This document shows positions 44,004 through 54,390 of a stretch of 64,000 nt of DNA, in pieces. Source of the DNA: Mesostigma viride (lineage: Eukaryota > Streptophyta > Mesostigmatophyceae > Mesostigmatales > Mesostigmataceae); the NCBI GenBank assembly GCA_009746045.1, contig RPFO01000299.1:2456350-2520349 (forward strand), given 5' to 3'. The notes under the pieces are model-generated. The model saw nothing but the letters and a program-made list of their open reading frames with translations. It was not told where the DNA came from and did no database searches. Both the position numbers and the translations under genes were made by a program. The stretch's first letter is position 1. Every line of letters starts with the position of its first letter.

Positions 44004-47000
44004 CTTCTCTTCACGGATCTGCCACCAGGTCGGCAGGATGGTGTCACCCTTGAGCATCTGCACGTCCACCCCCCCGAATTTCTTCCAATCCATTGCCCAC
44101 TCCTCCAGCTTCTCCGCGGCCACGGTCTTCGTGACTTCCTGCTCCTTCCCTCCCCGCGCAACGACCCTTAGCTTTTCCGCCTTCATGAAACCGTTCAGCA
44201 TTGCCTGGTACCACACAGATCTTTGGTCCACCGTCATATTTGGGGCGACCAGTTCGAAATTCACCGATTTGATGAGTGTGGTAAAGTGGTTCCCGTCCAG
44301 CACGAGAAAGCCGCAAATGGCTGGCGGCGACTGTGGCTTCGGCTGGATTGGAACCATCTCCCAGGCGGACTTGCACAAACTGTCCAAAAGCGCGGCCTTT
44401 CTCACGTCCACGGGCTTAAGATCGTCCAGCATATCGGCCGGTCCTGTCAGAACCTTGGTGGAAGCAGCTTCGGCCATTCCCTTGGCCGAGCTCGTTCGCA
44501 GGTAGATATCAATCTCTTTGTCAGTCATTGCGCGAGCGTAGCCAGCCTTCATTGTCCGTGCCCCCCCCATCTCCCCGAAGAGTTGCGCGACCTGACGCTG
44601 GGTGCCTTCCTTTTTCATCCAGTCATGAAAAGTGTTGGGGCACCGGTCAGCCAAAAACTGGAACGAGTACCGCCACACAGGAATCACAGTTAACGTAAAG
44701 GATTTACGTTAGATGAATAGAGATTGTTACGCTCTTTCCAACGGCACCTTGAACGCCTCATTTGGTTAAGGAACGTAAAAGTTATGACGTTTCCTAGGCT
44801 GTGCCGACAGTACCCGGCGCGCCACTGTGGGCGCGTACGGACACAGGATGTACAAGTGTCACTTTGATAGTCCGCAGGACGTTGACAGGACTTGTACAGG
44901 ACTTGATGGTCAATTGATAGGTAGGCGCACTGTAGCGCGCCAGGACCTATGAGACAGTTGATGCTGACTAGTGTACGGATAGGTCCACAGGACTAGCCGT
45001 ATGGACAATTGATAGATCTGCGCGCCAAAGGCGTGCCAGAGTCTGTGTAATCAATTGATTGACAGTTCAGCTGTGACAGTGCAGCTGAATACTTGGACGC
45101 GTCCCTAGCAAGCTATATGTGTGACTTGGTCGCACCGGGACGCTAGCTCTTGCGTGCACGCTCTCTTGGCATAACGACCCTGTCGTCTGTGCTACGTGCA
45201 GTCTCGGACTTGACGTGACTTACGTCTGTGTTTGCTCATTATAATAAAGGCAACTTTCCTGCAAGAGCCATGGATTCCCTCGGTGGTAAACTCTCATTCA
45301 ACTCGTATTACAATCTTCGTACCAAGAAAAATGCCGGACTCGATGGAGTTCCGCATTCCGAGGGATTCTGAAATTTTGGGCAGTCCAGCGGACATCGCCG
45401 AATCTCCGGCTGGTCCTTCGACGACTCCTGTTCGTGAAGATCGTCCGGTTCTTAATCCGGCGTGGCAGCGTGTTGTTGACCAGGCGGTAGCGTCCAGTGC
45501 GGAGCTACGCGCTCAGCAGCAGGCACTGCTGCAAAACCTACGACTGCCGCCCCCGCCTCCGCAACCTTCGATTGTTTCGGGGTTTCGCGATTACCTTGAT
45601 TCCATTCGAGCTTTGCTCGCGGACTTCGAGGTCCATACCCGGGCGGGGTTGCAAGCGCCCAGCGCGGTTGCCGAGGTCTCTGAGGAGATCGACAACGCGG
45701 TTTCATCGCTTACAGGTTACCAGCGCAATCTCGCTAACTGGCTGTCGGTTCGTTCGGGCGTCATTCCGACGATTACGACCAACCTGTTTCAAGACCTTGC
45801 GATTCTGCAGTTGCTGTCGCGAGGCTTCCGGACGCGTGAGCGGCAATTGCTGCTCAATCTTGTCGCGTTCTTGTCTGCATTGCGAGAGTGGGCGCCGGAC
45901 GGGTGGGATTTTCTAACGATTCTTACCAACCCGCTCCGCATCGTCACCCGCCGCCGTCGTCGCCGCATTGATCCGGTGACGGGACGTCGGTTGGACCCCA
46001 TCGTCATCGAAACTCCGGTGACGATTGAGGTTGGGCAAGGCCAGGAGGCGCCTGCGCCTGTCGCCAACGATCCAATTTACGACTACGACTACTGCGATTT
46101 TCGTGGTCTCGACTGAATTCGGCATGGTGGCGCGGTCGGCACCGGGGCAGGCGGCTTTTTGACAGATTGTACATATCTACCTGTCTTTTGTTTTCCAGCT
46201 GCTTAGCTCAGGGCCATACACAGCTAGTGTAGTTTACCATGGCTGAGGGACGCCGTAGCAAGGGCCTAGCCAGTGGGAATAATAATGGGGGTGCTGGTAG
46301 CGGGACCGCTCACGTAGATGACGTGGGGGTTACCGGCGAGATTACCAATGTGCCTATTAATAATAATACACATGCTGTCTCTGGATATGATCTCACCACA
46401 CAGGGTCTCCTTATTGTTAATCAGCTGCAACCTGTCACTTCAGACTCAAAGCCAAAGCAGGCAGAGGAGTTTGTGGAAGGACTAGAGGGGTTTCCAAGCT
46501 TGTACGGGGTACAAACTATTATCAGATCTGGATAGGCAGCCAGACTTTTGGCAAGTGCACAGATCAGATTAAAGACCTCACTAGAGAGTGCAAGAAGGCC
46601 AACAAGGCCTGGGCAGTCTACGTGGCAGAGCTGAGGGAGCTGCTAGAGGATCAACGGAAGAAAGTGGGGATCCATTGGCAGGATAAATACCAAGGGTGGG
46701 AGGTTAAGGGAGACCTTATCCAGAACTTCCTCAATTATTGTAAAATGGTTGAGGAGGGCAGGGCTCACGGCTTCAATGTCGCTGACAGCATAGCCCTGAC
46801 AAACTGGCTCAAGGTTTCTGGGCTGGACAAGGCAACACGTGGCTCTTTAAAGGTCATGTGTGCCCCACACTCTACCCTCAAGGCCTACAAGGTCATAATC
46901 AAACAAGCACTCGAGGCAGAGGAGCTGTTTGAGGGTGGAATGCCAGCTGTGAAGGCTACCCACGCAGGTGGGCGTGCCCAGGGGGGCTCCAAGACGTCTG

Positions 47001-50000
47001 AGGCTGACAGAAGCCAAGGAGGACGTGGGGGCAACCACAACAAGCGGAAGGCCAACCATTCACCCGACCCTGACGGGCAATCACATGCCAAGTCGGTGTT
47101 CAGGAGGGTGGGTGGTAAGCCCAGGCAGGGTAACGCGCCTGACAACGGGGGAGGAGGCCAGGGCAAGTCAAAGATCCAGTGCTACCTGTGCAAGGGGTGG
47201 GGGCACATCAAGAAGGAGTGTCCCAGCTTCAAGAAGACCCAGGGCCAGGGCAGCAACAAGAAAAACAACAACAAGAACAACAACAAGTCCCAGGCAGGCC
47301 AGCCTTCAAAGGGCAGTCAGCAAGAAGACAACAAGGAGCAGTGACTGTCTGAGGCAACCCCTACACACCTTAATTCACCCAAGGGGGAGGCCAGGTGCTC
47401 CAATGCAGATTTTATATCTGGGCAACAAGAGGGTGATCTCCAGGTTCATGGTGGCCCCAGGTCACCTGGAGAGGTACAGGTTCCTATGAAGACGTCCTTG
47501 ACAGCTGGTGCAGCTGTAAGAATGTCTGACCCCATGCATCCTTGTGCTGGGCACGAGGGTGGACCTCTCATTTTGAGAGAAACCAATGTACAACCACAGA
47601 GGGGTGTGAAGGCCTCTGGTGGTATGCATGTGGTCCCTGCTGGCGGTCCAGGTGTTGGGCATGAGCAGGGTGACTCAGACTCTGAGTCAGAACAGGATGG
47701 AAGACAGCATGGTGATGCTGGACAACCTGACAGCACAGTCCTGACTGTGCCAGGGACTGCTTCCTCTGTGTACCAGGAGTTGGGTGCCCGAATCCACAAC
47801 ATGTTTGGGCATGCCACTTCTCTGTCAAACAACTTTGCCTTCCGTATGGGCAGGGCACCCCTTCTTAAGGCGTGTCAGCAAGCTGCCTCACGGTGTAAGT
47901 GCCAGTTGTCCTCCAACAAGCCCAGGAAATCACATGCCAAAGCTATACCTCAGAGCATTGGTGATCTGCAGTGTGATATCCAACACATCAGGGGCATGCA
48001 ACTGTTGGTGTGCGTGGACAGGTACACAAAATACAAGGTGCTGGAGCATTTACCTTCTATGAAGAACAGGTACTTGCTGGCTGCCCTGCAGAATGTAAGA
48101 GCCAAGTTTCCTACCACAAGGATCCAGGTGGACATGCAGTTTCAGCATCTCAAGGGTGATCCCACCCTTCCTGAGTTGCTGGTTACACCTAGGGAGGCTC
48201 ATGGGCAGCAGGGTGCTATAGAGAGGGCAATCCAGGAGGTCAAGAAATTGATTATCTCTGAAGACTGGGTACCCTTATCTGCACCTGCACTTGTCAGGAG
48301 TGCATGGCTGAGGAACGTGGAGCAGCAGCTGAACAGCAGGGTTAACTTCTACTATGATGGAGTTGCTGTCAGCCCAATGGGTCTATATCATGGCCTGTGC
48401 CCACCACATGTGCTGGAGGGCTGGAAACATGCTGCACATGTCACCTTTGCCAAGCTGAGGGAGAAGGACCGGGGTTGGAAGATGCTGGAGCCACAAGTGG
48501 GTCAGAAGGTCCTAGCTTGGAAGGAACCTAGCCTTTATGGCAAACGTGGTAGCTGGAGTCCTGGGGTGGTTACCCAGGTTGATGAAGCTAGCCACGCATG
48601 CTTGGTCAGCATGGAGGACGAACCAAAGCATGTGCACCGGCTGAGTTGGTCATATGTCAAGCCTAACCTGATGAATGAGGGCAGTCAGGCACAAGGCTCA
48701 CAGGACCTGCAGGATTTTCAGGTCCCAAGTGACATCACTGATGCAACGACCACATCTGTTGCAGGGGAATCTGTCAGCCCTGGCCAGGTTGCAGAGGTAC
48801 CTGTTGAACAGGCTGCAAGGTCAACAGCTGGGGAGTCAACTGTCAAGCCCAAGGCTCTAACCAAGCCCAGGGGGACAAGTTTGGCTGGATTAATTGGGGC
48901 TCTGCAAAGGGCCAAGAAGCAGCCCAAGGTAGCCAAGCTCAGGTGGCATGGCAATCTGGGGCTGGACACTGCCTTAGAGGTAGACACTAATTCTCAGGTT
49001 TCCATCATTGGGACCAGAGCTGCAGCAGGGTACAGCATGACTGAACCCAGCTATCAGTTTGTGTCTGACTTCAGTGGCGGGGTACACGTGAAGGTACTGG
49101 GTGAGGTATCCATTCCTATCCTTGGACAGGACACTGCTTTTTGTGTCTTGGAGGGCTATCAGGGACCTGCTCTTCTGGGGCAGAATTTCCTATGCCAGGA
49201 TGGGGTAGTGATCACGTCCTCTCTCCTGACTAAGGAAGGGGCTGGTCAGGTCCCACTGATTAATTTCAGGACCACTCACCTATCACGTGCAGTAACCAGG
49301 ACGGTTAAGCGTGTGCAAGTGTGCCAGGGGCAGGAGCCCTTGGTTGATGACCTCATATTGCCAGCTGCTAGTCATCCAAGCAGTTTGGGCATTGGTCCTC
49401 ACTCACTTGCTGGACACAGCCCTATAAACTACCAAGGCCTGGTGAAGCTCATGTCCTCTCCCATTATGTGTCCCCAGGTCACACTGGGTCTGATTAAATC
49501 TGGGGAGGACTGGATCTCCAAGAAATGCGTGGAACCTGTCAATGACCTGCCTCCTGCACGACGTCTACTCAAGCTCAAGTTTGTCATCAAGATGAAGGAG
49601 GTGGACGGGGTCAAGGTACCACACGTCAGGCCAGTACTGAATGAGTTCAAGGGTACTGGTGAGTGCACCGCTGAGGAGTTGTATACCCCTGGCATGCTGC
49701 ATGACACTTGGAGGCTGCTGCTGTGTGTATTTCTAGGCCTTCTCAACAAGGGCTTGGACTATGGCTCAGTGGTGGTAGACTTCAAGAGGGCATTTCTGGA
49801 GGGGGATGCAGATGTGGCACAGGAAAAGTGGGAGGGCAAGACGCCTTTCTATGTCAGGGTGCCTGCTGTATGGAAAAGGGACATTCACACTGAGTTCCTT
49901 AAAATCCTCAAGGGCCTGGAGGGCCTGAGGTCAAGTCCAATAATCTGGAGGGAGACTCTCAACCGTTTCCTGAAGGAGCATTGCAACTTGAAGGTTTCTC

Positions 50001-53000
50001 CTGTAGACCCCTGTCTGTTTCTGGGGCAATGGGAAGGCCTACCAGTGTATGCTTCGCTGCACGGGGATGACCTACATCTGATAGCTCCCACGTCGTGGCT
50101 TAAGGAGCTGATCTCCATCATTAAGTCCAAGTTTCCTCTGGGTAGGGAGCAATGGCAGGTGGAGAATGAGCCTCTCCTGTTTGTGGGCATGGAGGCCACA
50201 CTGGTGAAGAAGGGGGGGAGTGGCGTATGCTGCTGGTGGGGGGCAACGATTATCAAGAGACCCTCATTAGCAAGCTTCCTCCAGTCATCACACAGGCACT
50301 GTGTCCCATGGTGAGGGGCATGGTTGCTTGGGTGGCAGGCATTTCCAGGCCAGACCTTATGGTCATAGCCAGGTTGCCTGATGACATGCTGACAGAGCTA
50401 GGGTCTGCCAAGGTGGCTGATCAGGTCAGGGCTTCGTCTGGCATTCTGTTGTCTGCAGTGGATTTATCACAACCCATTTGCATGGAGCTGTATGTGGATA
50501 GCTCAATGGACAGCAGGCAGGTCTCCAAGGTCAGGGGCAGGGCTGCAGGGCTCTTTGTGCTCAGACAGGAAGGCCTGGGGAGTTTGGTGAGCTGGTTCAG
50601 TCGCCTGCACAAACGGGTGGCTGTCAGTAGTGATGTGGCAGAATGCAGGGCTATTTGTGAAGGCATTCACACAAGCCTTTATCTGAAGGAGTTGCTTCAT
50701 CAGATGACTTCTAACACTCCTTGGCCACTTCAGGTTACCACTCTTCTAAAAACAGACTCCATGGGGATGGTGCAGTTTGTGCACAGGCAGATGGCCAGAA
50801 GTAGGGACTTGGATTATCTCCTTCTTAAGGAATTGTCCTCCTTGGCCAATATTGAGCATATCCCTGGGGTTGACAATCCTGCTGATGCTTTGACCAAGCT
50901 AGTGCAGAAGGCAGCAGTGCAATACAAGGTTCTTCAGTCTCTGATGGACCCATCTCAGCAAGCTGTCTAAGCTGGTGCCTGGTTATAGGGCATTGGAGAG
51001 CAGATTGTGTGGTAGTGTCAGCATTGTGACTGGCATAATACCTGTATTTTAGTCTGTACTAAGGCTCATGGACCATGGTACACTCACTCTGATTTTAATC
51101 AGGATACAGCCAGGTTTTGGCTGGGGTTCATGCTGTTGACTACACAAGGTTGACAGGTCCATTACAGACCATGTATTCTATTTAAAAAGAAATGTATATT
51201 TGTACATACCTCTCACAATGGTCTGGGAACCTTTATTCTGGGGTTTATAGGGCGGGGTTCGATTCCCTGGTATTATGTTTCTACAAGCTGGCCTGCTCAG
51301 GTGTTTTACCTGTTCAGACTTCCCTAGTTCCCCAGGGCAGGATTTAATTGTTGCCTATGTGTTTCATTTTGTCATTTGTTTGCTGTGGCAATTTATCATC
51401 TGACAAGTAGACGGGCGCCATAAGACGGGCGCCAATACTAACCTGTTGAGAGTATGACGGGGAAACTATTGTAATACGTCTTACTTTGTCAAGTGGTATT
51501 TCAATTGTCATGGATTTATTGTGCTTATATTAGATATGTACTGGGTTTTATGGGATTAGTATCTGGGATTAATGTAACTCACCGCCAGAAGGTCATTGTA
51601 CTGGAGGCTCTACCGAGGTGATGGGATTAATTCCTGGAGAAGACCTCATAGAATTAACCTGTATGTATTTAATTTTGTGTGTTTCTAATATCTGGTGGTA
51701 CTCTGTAATGCCACTTCCATAGGTTTTTATCCATTTCTCATGAAATGGTTTTCCCTGTGGCAGATCTGTTTCTTTTCCAGTTCCTTAAAAGAAAGGGCTG
51801 GGGGAATGGCATTGGCCATTAAAGACATCTGTTCAAGCTTCAAGCTGGAGTGAAGGACATTTCAAGCTACTTCAAGGGTCCCTGGCAGGGGATGTGATCC
51901 CTAAAGAAAAGAAGGGATTGGAGTTAACGTAAAGGATTTACGTTAGATGGATAGAGATTGTTACGCTCTTTCCAACGGCACCTTGAACGCCTCATTTGGT
52001 TAAGGAACGTAAAAGTTATGACGTTTCCTAGGCTGTGCCGACAGTACCCGGCGCGCCACTGTGGGCGCGTACGGACACAGGATGTACAAGTGTCACTTTG
52101 ATAGTCCGCAGGACGTTGACAGGACTTGTACAGGACTTGATGGTCAATTGATAGGTAGGCGCACTGTAGCGCGCCAGGACCTATGAGACAATTGATGCTG
52201 ACTAGTGTACGGATAGGTCCACAGGACTAGCCGTATGGACAATTGATAGATCTGCGCGCCAAAGGCGTGCCAGAGTCTGTGTAATCAATTGATTGACAGT
52301 TCAGCTGTGACAGTGCAGCTGAATACTTGGACGCGTCCCTAGCAAGCTATATGTGTGACTTGGTCGCACCGGGACGCTAGCTCTTGCGTGCACGCTCTCT
52401 TGGCATAACGACCCTGTCGTCTGTGCTACGTGCAGTCTCGGACTTGACGTGACTTACGTCTGTGTTTGCTCATTATAATAAAGGCAACTTTCCTGCAAGA
52501 GCCATGGATTCCCTCGGTGGTAAACTCTCATTCAACTATCACCAGCTTGTCGTGGCCGTAGTCGGACTCCGAGTTTGCAAAAATGGTGGCGTTCTGCTCG
52601 GCTCTCGACAGATGCAAGTCTCGTGCGAGGAGCTTCTGAGGCCCAACAAACAGGTTCCTTGTCCACACCCGATTTCGATGCACCAAGGCTTTGGACATCT
52701 CATCGAGGTCCCGAGGCTGAACGGCAAGCTCCTGCCGCAACCGTTTGCCCTTCGCGATCTCATCGTTCACATCCAGGATGTCATCATCATCCTGCGACAC
52801 CGGGGACTTCTCCCATTTCTCAAGCAGAGACACGGGAGCATCCGCAACCTCCACCTCCTTTCCTTTCCCCTTTCCCTTCAGCGCCTTCCCCTTGTAGGTC
52901 GCAAGTGCTTCGGAGAGTCCCTTCTGGTGTTCGTCGACGGCAGCAGTCCACGTACTAGCTATTTCCATGTTCTCGCGGCGCGGGTGCTGGTCGAGCCTGA

Positions 53001-53046
53001 TTGAGAACATGATGGCCGCGTGGGTCGCCCTTTCGGCCTGCACGTA
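44004..53046 (-). CDS. Exon of the minus-strand gene, split by the Copia-type element
   Basis: Parts 53,046-52,538 and 44,682-44,004 join across the insertion when one ATCAC copy is kept: 1,188 nt, exactly 396 codons, phase 0 at both ends, no stop. The protein has RLDQHPRRENMEIASTW, a Lys/Gly-rich patch, WTRNLFVGPQKLLARDLHLS, then across the join GHDKLVIPVWRYSFQFLADR. Later come MTDKEIDIYLRTSS and ICGFLVLDGNHFTTLI. The DGNH stretch faintly recalls ParB/sulfiredoxin-like VIDGNHR motifs; too weak for a call. Before insertion this exon was intact. Confidence 0.7.
44688..45303 (+). repeat. 5' LTR, 616 bp
   Basis: Begins AGTTAACGTAAAGG and ends CATTCAACT (AGTT/AACT ends). It differs from 51,922-52,537 at about two bases. 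Confidence 0.96.
45304..45314 (+). other. Primer-binding site CGTATTACAAT
   Basis: Directly after the LTR. Shares CGTATTACA with the other Copia-type element and lacks the usual TGG start. Its exact 11-nt complement is at 51,468-51,478. Confidence 0.65.
45331..46116 (+). CDS. ORF0 upstream of gag
   Basis: A 261-residue protein in an uninterrupted frame, starting MPDSMEFRIPRD, between the primer-binding site and gag. Largely helical (RALLADFEVHTRAGLQ, VAEVSEEIDNAVSSLTGY, RQLLLNLVAFLSALREW), with an Arg-rich patch (RIVTRRRRRRIDPVTGRR) and an acidic/Tyr tail. An equivalent frame occupies the same place in the minus-strand element. Not recognised; the basic patch may bind RNA. Its preservation in a young element argues that it is used. 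Confidence 0.7.
   Translation: MPDSMEFRIPRDSEILGSPADIAESPAGPSTTPVREDRPVLNPAWQRVVDQAVASSAELRAQQQALLQNLRLPPPPPQPSIVSGFRDYLDSIRALLADFEVHTRAGLQAPSAVAEVSEEIDNAVSSLTGYQRNLANWLSVRSGVIPTITTNLFQDLAILQLLSRGFRTRERQLLLNLVAFLSALREWAPDGWDFLTILTNPLRIVTRRRRRRIDPVTGRRLDPIVIETPVTIEVGQGQEAPAPVANDPIYDYDYCDFRGLD
46239..47344 (+). CDS. gag: gag with CCHC zinc knuckle, ending at a TGA followed by CTG
   Basis: Starts MAEGRRSKGLAS. A frame change near 46,495, beside a GGGG run, links EFVEGLEG to VRGTNYYQIWIGSQTFGK and then the main frame (DLTRECKKANKAW, RGSLKVMCAPHSTLKAY). A basic Gly/Gln/Asn linker leads to CYLCKGWGHIKKEC (CX2CX4HX4C). The stop TGA at 47,342-47,344 is followed without a frame change by an open frame into integrase, so Gag-Pol could be made by stop readthrough. 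Confidence 0.82.
47342..47344 (+). promoter_or_regulatory. gag TGA with in-frame pol continuation (TGA-CTG)
   Basis: CAG TGA CTG; 47 further open codons connect it to the pol start region at 47,486. The homologous stop in the minus-strand element is TGA-CTA-G. Confidence 0.65.
47345..50970 (+). CDS. pol: Copia-type pol: integrase, protease-like domain, RT, RNase H
   Basis: Integrase: a Cys/His finger (RIHNMFGHA, then CQQ...CKC), first Asp in DLQCDIQHIRG, second in IQVDMQFQHL and Glu in HGQQGAIERAIQEVKK. Protease-like domain: LEVDTNSQVSII (Asp 48,983-48,985; DTN instead of DTG) and ALLGQNFLCQDGVVI. RT: RRLLKLKFVIKMKEVDG, VVVDFKRAFLEGD (motif A) and YASLHGDDLHLIA, where HGDD replaces the usual YVDD but keeps both Asp. 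RNase H, in another frame after the G7 run at 50,213: ELYVDSSMDS, SSDVAECRAICEG, LKTDSMGMV and GVDNPADALTK. Stop at 50,970. Confidence 0.88.
51253..51269 (+). ncRNA. tRNA T-arm-like hairpin in 3' noncoding region
   Basis: CGGGG-TTCGATT-CCCTG: a 5-bp stem (one G-U pair) around a TTCGATT loop. In the other element the stem is TAGGG/CCCTA, so the outer pairs changed together. Confidence 0.55.
51411..51434 (+). promoter_or_regulatory. Twin ACGGGCGCCA motif
   Basis: Two exact ACGGGCGCCA copies, starting 14 nt apart, matching the pair at 22,665-22,689. GGCGCC is self-complementary, so it could act in RNA dimerisation or hairpin formation (inference). Confidence 0.6.
51468..51478 (+). other. 11-nt complement of the primer-binding site
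   Basis: ATTGTAATACG pairs perfectly with CGTATTACAAT at 45,304-45,314. Confidence 0.7.
51922..52537 (+). repeat. 3' LTR, 616 bp
   Basis: Near-identical direct copy of the 5' LTR. The ATCAC duplication follows. Confidence 0.96.
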
Positions 53047-53492
53047 CTGCAGTGATGCGAAAAAATCAGGAAAGCATAACCAAAAGGAATAAAGTAAATG
53101 CCGATTGAGAAACGCCGGCCGTCGCAACCTACATGAAACCTGAACCTCAACATCAAAGCCCCCCTCACAACAGAGGTACACTTACCTCGTTCCCCTTAAC
53201 AATGATAGGAAAAAATCAGGAAAGCATAACCAAAAGGAATAAAGTAATTGTCACACTTGAGAAACGCCGGCCGTCGCAACCTAGATGAAACCTAAACCTC
53301 AAGATCAAAGCCCCCCTCACAACAGAGGTACACTTGGCTCATTTCCCTCAACGATGCGAAATCAGGAAAGGAAGTAAGTGTTAGTCAAAAGGAAGTAAGT
53401 GTCACACTTAAGAAACGCCGGCCGTCGCAACCTACATGAAACGTGGACCTCAAGAACAAAGCCCCCCTCACTAGCAACAGAGGTAGACTTAC
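53047..53492 (-). repeat. Intron with tandem repeat units of about 150 nt
   Basis: Donor GTAAGT at 53,492, acceptor CACTGCAG at 53,047. Three related units each hold CCTCTGTTG, GAGGGGGGCTTTG and the motif GTTGCGACGGCCGGCGTTTC (plus-strand positions 53,108, 53,260 and 53,411). Two units also end with an internal GTAAGTGTACC donor-like word, as if an exon-intron border had been copied. Confidence 0.75.
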
Positions 53493-53999
53493 CTCATTCC
53501 CCTCAACCGCTGCTGCTTCAGCCGCTTTCTTCGACCCCTTCGCGGTCTTCGGAGACTTGTCCCGGCGGGCATCGTGTTCCTTCAACATCTTGATCAGAGT
53601 CTTGGCGTCCTTCTCCGTCACCGTCAACAGTTTACACTTCCTCTCCTTCCCTTTGCCCTCGAACAGGTTCTCCTGCATCCACTTTATCAAGGCCTTGGCG
53701 CTCGGGATCTCCTCAGGCTGTGTGGCTCCATCGGGCGCGCACGCATTCTTCACGATCAACTCAGCGACTTGATGGAGAGTCATCATCTGGTTCCGTACCT
53801 CAGGTGGGGCTGTTTCCGTTCTCACCTCGGCCACAACCCGCTTTGCCAACGTCCTCAGTTTATAAGCATCCGCTTGCTCCTTAAAGCGTGTCATTTTCGC
53901 AGTATCGCCGTCGCTTCCAACCACGCCCTCTGACACAGGCTCACCGGCAGCGATAGCCCCCTCTCCCTGGAGATTTGCCCCACCCTGACGACCGGCTTC
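53493..53999 (-). CDS. Exon of the minus-strand gene
   Basis: Acceptor CTTGCAG, donor GTAAGT, 507 nt (169 codons), phase 0. Contains KMTRFKEQADAYKLRTLA, EVRNQMMTLHQVAELIVK, a helical block and a Lys-rich end (KTAKGSKKAAEAAAVEGNE). Helical and charged; no domain recognised. Confidence 0.65.
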
Positions 54000-54123
54000 C
54001 TGCAAGAACATTATCAACGGAAGATTTTTAATGTAAGAAAAGTGTAGAGAAACGCCGGCCGTCGTAACTCTGTCAATTGAGGACGAACCTAAACTTTCAA
54101 TTTGTAAGTCAACGGTAACTTAC

Positions 54124-54204
54124 CCTTCCCCCCTCTGCAGTGGAACCACCGTAAGATCCACTTCCCCTCCTCTCACCGCCCTCTTGCTGCTCGACAGGAC
54201 TTCC
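54124..54204 (-). CDS. 81-nt exon of the minus-strand gene
   Basis: Acceptor TTTTTACAG, donor GTAAGT, 27 codons, phase 0: SPVEQQEGGERRGSGSYGG and flanking residues. A stem-loop motif (54,048-54,068) lies in the intron that follows. Confidence 0.6.
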
Positions 54205-54333
54205 CTGTAAAAATAGCAAACGCGATTGTCCATTCACAAGAAAAAAATTACTACAAAAATAAACAAGGATATACGCACGCAAACCATTTCATTACAAGTA
54301 AACTGCGGAGAGGAATCTGACGCACTCATGTAC

Positions 54334-54390
54334 CTGGGTGCTTCCCGCCATTGAGCGGGCTTCTCTTGCACCCACATCCTCTTGCCGGCC
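54334..54390 (-). CDS. 57-nt exon of the minus-strand gene
   Basis: Acceptor GTTCGCAG, donor GTACAT, 19 codons, phase 0 (GRQEDVGAREARSMAGSTQ). Too short for any domain; supported by splice sites and phase only. Confidence 0.55.

Larger units (their letters stand above)
50971..51921 (+). other. 3' noncoding region of the plus-strand Copia-type element
   Basis: No coding signal over 950 nt. In order it holds the T-arm-like hairpin, the twin GGGCGCC motif, the 11-nt complement of the primer-binding site, and a purine-rich tract (AAAGAAAAGAAGGGATTGG) just before the 3' LTR. The minus-strand element keeps the same order. Confidence 0.7.
44688..52537 (+). mobile_element. Copia-type LTR element on the plus strand, nearly complete
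   Basis: Two 616-bp LTRs with about two differences, flanked by ATCAC (44,683-44,687 and 52,538-52,542). The order is ORF0, gag, integrase, protease-like domain, RT, RNase H. Integrase before RT is the Copia order, but the protease-like domain lies after integrase instead of before it. Frame changes occur in gag near 46,495 and in the G7 run at 50,213-50,219. Very recent insertion, antisense to the host exon it splits. Confidence 0.95.

Noticed and set aside
44250-44400. ParB-like nuclease domain (LVLDGNHFTTL)
   Set aside because: One short motif only; His is not followed by Arg and no flanking fold could be recognised.
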